Source: Sphingomonadaceae bacterium (GTDB lineage: Bacteria > Pseudomonadota > Alphaproteobacteria > Sphingomonadales > Sphingomonadaceae). Taken from it: DNA of 64,000 bases. The notes beneath the pieces are model-generated. The model was given only the letters and a program-made list of their open reading frames with translations, had not been told where the DNA came from and did not search any database. Below are positions 61,196 to 64,000 of the stretch, in pieces (position 1 is the first letter of the stretch; each line of letters opens with the position of its first letter). The stretch covers positions 60,255-124,254 of the forward strand of contig RFPL01000009.1 in the NCBI GenBank assembly GCA_009926135.1, read 5' to 3'. A program made the translations under genes and the position numbers.

Positions 61196-64000
61196 GCGTG
61201 CCAACCGTTCATCCGCTTCACCCGCGCCAGCTTGCCGCCGTTGCGCCGGAGGAGACTGTCTGGCTCTCGGCCTCGGCCGGGACTGGCAAGACCCAGGTGC
61301 TATCGGCCCGCGTGCTGCGGCTGCTGCTCCAGCCGGGGGTTGAGCCGGGTCAGTTGCTGTGCCTGACCTTCACCAAGGCGGGCGCCGCGGAAATGTCCGC
61401 ACGTATTGCTGACAAGCTGGCGGGCTGGGTCCGGCTCGACGATACGTCGCTGGCGCGCGAGTTGCAGGCGATCGGGGCGGATATCGGCCCGGCAACGCTG
61501 GCCCGGGCACGGACCCTGTTTGCTGCGGTGCTTGATTGCCCCGGTGGCGGCCTCAGGATCGATACGATCCACGCGTTCGCCCAGTGGCTGCTGGGGGCGT
61601 TCCCGCAGGAGGCCGGGCTGACCCCCGGCAGCCGGCCCATGGAGGACCGCGAAAAGGTCCTGCTGGCGCGGCAGGTGCTGGCGGACGTGCTGCTGGCGGC
61701 GGAAACCGAACGACCCGACCTGATCGATGCCGCCGAAGAGCTTAGCCTGAGGCTTGGCGCGAGCGGGGTGGAAGCGTTCCTGATGCGCTGTGCCGAGGCG
61801 CGGGGCGCCTGGTTCGGACCGGGCTCCTGGCAGGAACCGCTGCGCGACCGGGTGCTGGCGCTGCTCGATCTGCCGGCCCATGCCGATGCAAGCTGGCTGG
61901 CAGCGCTGTGTTCGGATGCAGTGTTCGATCGCGGCTCGCTGGAGCTGTGTCTATCCGCCTATCGGCAGTGGAACGGCATCAAGGGCATGGCCGGGCGCGA
62001 TGTGATTGCCGACTGGCTGGCGAGCGAGCCCGCGGCGCGGTTCGCTGCCTTCGATGACCTGTTCAAGGTGCTGTTCACCCAGAAGGACACGATCAAGGAC
62101 GCCAAATCGCTAAGCAAGTTCGAGGAATTCTTCGAGCAAGCCGCTGAAACGGTGCTGGGTGCGATGATCGCCGTTCGCGAACGGGCCGCGCTGCTGAACC
62201 TGGCCGAACGAATGGTTCCCGCACTTACCCTGGGCCGGGCCTTCGCGCTGGCCTGGGATGCTGCGAAGGAGCGCGAGGGCCTGGTTGATTTTGACGACCA
62301 GATCCGCCGTGCCGCGGCCCTGCTGAAGAACGCCGACTACGCTCAGTGGATCGGTTACAAGCTCGACCGGCAGTTCGACCACATCCTGGTCGACGAGGCG
62401 CAGGATACCAACGCGGCGCAGTGGGCAATCATCGATGCGCTGACCCGTGAGTTCTTCGCCGGCCGCGGCCAGCGCGACGATGTCTTGCGGACGCTGTTCG
62501 TGGTCGGTGACTACAAGCAGGCGATCTTCCGCTTCCAGGGCACCAGCCCGGAGAATTTCGAGGCGGCGCGCGAGCGGGTGCACCGGCAGATGCAGGGTGC
62601 GGCCGAAAATGCTGCGGCGCTGGGCCGGAACGAGCAGGTGCGCGATCTGCGCCGGCTTGGGCTGGGGCAGTCGTTCCGCACCGCCCAGCCGGTCCTTGAT
62701 TTCGTGGACCGCGCAATCGCGGCGATTGGCCACGAAGCCTTCGGCCTCGATCAACCGGCGGAGGCGCATAGCGGCCTGCCGCTGCCCGGGCAGGTCACTT
62801 TGTGGCAGCCGGTTGGCCTGCGCCGCGAAGAAGCGGACGAAGACGAGCCGGTTGAGGATGATGGCGGTGAGGAAACCTGGCTGCCAAAGCCCGAACGCGA
62901 CATGGCGGAAGGGATTGCCCGGCAGGTCCGGCACTGGGTCGATCATGGCTTCCCGCTGGTCAAGGGCCGCAAGCCTGGCCAGCCGCCACGCGCCGCGACG
63001 GCCGGCGATGTCATGGTGCTGGTGCGCAAGCGCGGCGATCTGGCCGCACTGATCGTCGCGCGACTGCATGCCCATGGCGTGCCGGTGGCCGGGGTCGACC
63101 GGCTGCGGCTTGGCGCGCCGCTGGCGGTGCGGGATCTGGTCGCGGCGCTGCGCTTTGCAGCCCAGCCGCTCGATGATCTCAACCTGGCTTGCCTGCTCGG
63201 CTCTCCGCTGATCGGGTGGAGCCAGGAAGCGCTGCTCGAACATGGCTATCGCGATCGCAAGGTGCCGCTGTGGACGCACCTGCGCCGCAGCCGCCACCCC
63301 CAGGTCGCCGCCGTGCTCGCGCAGCTTGGCGACCTGCTCGGCCAGGCCGATTATGAGCCGCCGCAGGCGCTGCTGCACTGGCTGCTGGTTGGCCCGTGGG
63401 ATGGGCGCCGCAAGCTGGTGGCGCGACTGGGCCGCGAAGCCAACGATCCGATTGACGAGCTGCTCAACGCCGCGCACGCCTATGCCGCAACGGCCACGCC
63501 TAGCCTGGTGGGCTTCCTGCAATGGTTCGACGCCGGTGAAGGGGAATTGAAGCGCGAGGCCGACAATGCCGGCGGGCTGGTGCGGGTGATGACGGTTCAC
63601 GGAGCCAAGGGGCTGCAGGCACCGATCGTGATCCTTGCCGATGCAACCGGAGATCCCGATCGCAACCGCGGTTCGGCCCCGGCCCTGCCTGATCGGCACG
63701 AAGCAGAGCGGCGCATCCCGCTGCCCGGCCTGACCAAGGAAGAGACAGTCGGCGTCGTTGCCGAGCATATTGCCATGGAGAAGACCGCCGAGGAACAGGA
63801 ACACTGGCGGTTGCTCTATGTTGCCATGACCCGCGCGGAAGAGGCCCTGTTTGTTGGCGGGGCGCTGCTCTCGCGCGACCGCGGTGAGGTGCCGCAGAAG
63901 AGCTGGTACGCCAATCTGCAGGCCTTGTTCGGGACGGAACCGGATTGGCGCGACGATCCCTTGTGGCGCAAGCGGACGCGGCGGGCGCGGTTCGGCGGGC
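61192..64000 (+). CDS. addA: Double-strand break repair helicase AddA, 5' part
   Basis: About 936 residues are present; the frame is open to the right edge. It is an SF1 UvrD-like helicase: Walker A SASAGTGKTQV, TFTKAGAAEM (motif Ia), ILVDEAQDTN (motif II), VGDYKQAIFRFQG (motif III), MTVHGAKGLQAPIV (motif V) and LLYVAMTRAEEALFV (motif VI). The C-terminal nuclease domain lies beyond the window. With AddB it resects double-strand breaks and loads RecA. Start ATG overlaps the addB stop (ATGA). Confidence 0.95.
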   Translation, partial: MSVPTVHPLHPRQLAAVAPEETVWLSASAGTGKTQVLSARVLRLLLQPGVEPGQLLCLTFTKAGAAEMSARIADKLAGWVRLDDTSLARELQAIGADIGPATLARARTLFAAVLDCPGGGLRIDTIHAFAQWLLGAFPQEAGLTPGSRPMEDREKVLLARQVLADVLLAAETERPDLIDAAEELSLRLGASGVEAFLMRCAEARGAWFGPGSWQEPLRDRVLALLDLPAHADASWLAALCSDAVFDRGSLELCLSAYRQWNGIKGMAGRDVIADWLASEPAARFAAFDDLFKVLFTQKDTIKDAKSLSKFEEFFEQAAETVLGAMIAVRERAALLNLAERMVPALTLGRAFALAWDAAKEREGLVDFDDQIRRAAALLKNADYAQWIGYKLDRQFDHILVDEAQDTNAAQWAIIDALTREFFAGRGQRDDVLRTLFVVGDYKQAIFRFQGTSPENFEAARERVHRQMQGAAENAAALGRNEQVRDLRRLGLGQSFRTAQPVLDFVDRAIAAIGHEAFGLDQPAEAHSGLPLPGQVTLWQPVGLRREEADEDEPVEDDGGEETWLPKPERDMAEGIARQVRHWVDHGFPLVKGRKPGQPPRAATAGDVMVLVRKRGDLAALIVARLHAHGVPVAGVDRLRLGAPLAVRDLVAALRFAAQPLDDLNLACLLGSPLIGWSQEALLEHGYRDRKVPLWTHLRRSRHPQVAAVLAQLGDLLGQADYEPPQALLHWLLVGPWDGRRKLVARLGREANDPIDELLNAAHAYAATATPSLVGFLQWFDAGEGELKREADNAGGLVRVMTVHGAKGLQAPIVILADATGDPDRNRGSAPALPDRHEAERRIPLPGLTKEETVGVVAEHIAMEKTAEEQEHWRLLYVAMTRAEEALFVGGALLSRDRGEVPQKSWYANLQALFGTEPDWRDDPLWRKRTRRARFGG

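Overview
The window is a GC-rich, densely packed chromosomal segment from an alphaproteobacterium, most likely a sphingomonad (Sphingomonadaceae/Erythrobacteraceae). The evidence is the C4-pathway 5-aminolevulinate synthase, a polyamine block built on carboxynorspermidine synthase/decarboxylase, a ScfR/PccR-type propionyl-CoA regulator beside pccB, a DivL-type pseudo-kinase whose phosphorylatable His is Tyr, and the alphaproteobacterial order divL-tsaE-amgK-murU-addB-addA. No phage, IS element, CRISPR array, rRNA or plasmid genes are visible. The only RNA gene recognised with confidence is tRNA-Arg(ACG).

Layout. 1-4.3 kb: polyamine genes (end of a carboxynorspermidine synthase, nspC, an ornithine/lysine decarboxylase with a structured leader) around a serine hydrolase. 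4.4-7.4 kb, leftward: hemA, a membrane-anchored metallo-beta-lactamase-fold protein, murI. 7.5-14.7 kb: plsY-dprA, a prolyl-4-hydroxylase-like enzyme, small envelope proteins, topA, a CheY-like regulator and a 59-residue HTH-like protein. 14.7-18 kb, leftward: a sterol-desaturase-family protein and era/rnc/lepB. 18-23 kb: pgi, gor, a DUF5694 protein and an SDR.

23-32.4 kb is a propionyl-CoA/methylmalonyl-CoA module: divergent pccR, then pccB, a small membrane protein, mce, a PaaG-like enoyl-CoA hydratase/isomerase, a GST, methylmalonyl-CoA mutase and pccA. The mutase is broken by a deletion of about 10 nt in a highly conserved stretch. If real, propionyl-CoA could be carboxylated and epimerised but not turned into succinyl-CoA by this copy.

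32.4-36 kb holds DUF488, a cyclase-family hydrolase, a thioesterase and a POT peptide transporter. 36-37.1 kb is the one region unlike the rest: AT-richer, with an orphan ORF and an orphan leftward terminator. 37.1-45 kb: an SDR, aroB-aroK, a large exported protein of unknown function, xerD-accA and an M48 protease with a LysM-like tail. 45-53.6 kb: two Flp pilins, mutT, tRNA-Arg, a phospholipase D, folE, an S10 peptidase, small enzymes, a peroxiredoxin and ahcY with a structured leader. 53.7-64 kb: divL-tsaE-amgK-murU-addB-addA, with overlapping or abutting junctions from divL onward, joining cell-cycle signalling, tRNA modification, peptidoglycan-sugar recycling and double-strand-break repair. 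addA runs off the right edge.

Most of the window is ordinary core genome. The points worth a second look are the mutase frameshift, the Tyr-for-His DivL, the repeats in the pccR/pccB gap, three candidate RNA leaders (decarboxylase, ahcY, gor) and the orphan terminator near 36.15 kb. I found no clear sign of a wholly new multi-gene system.
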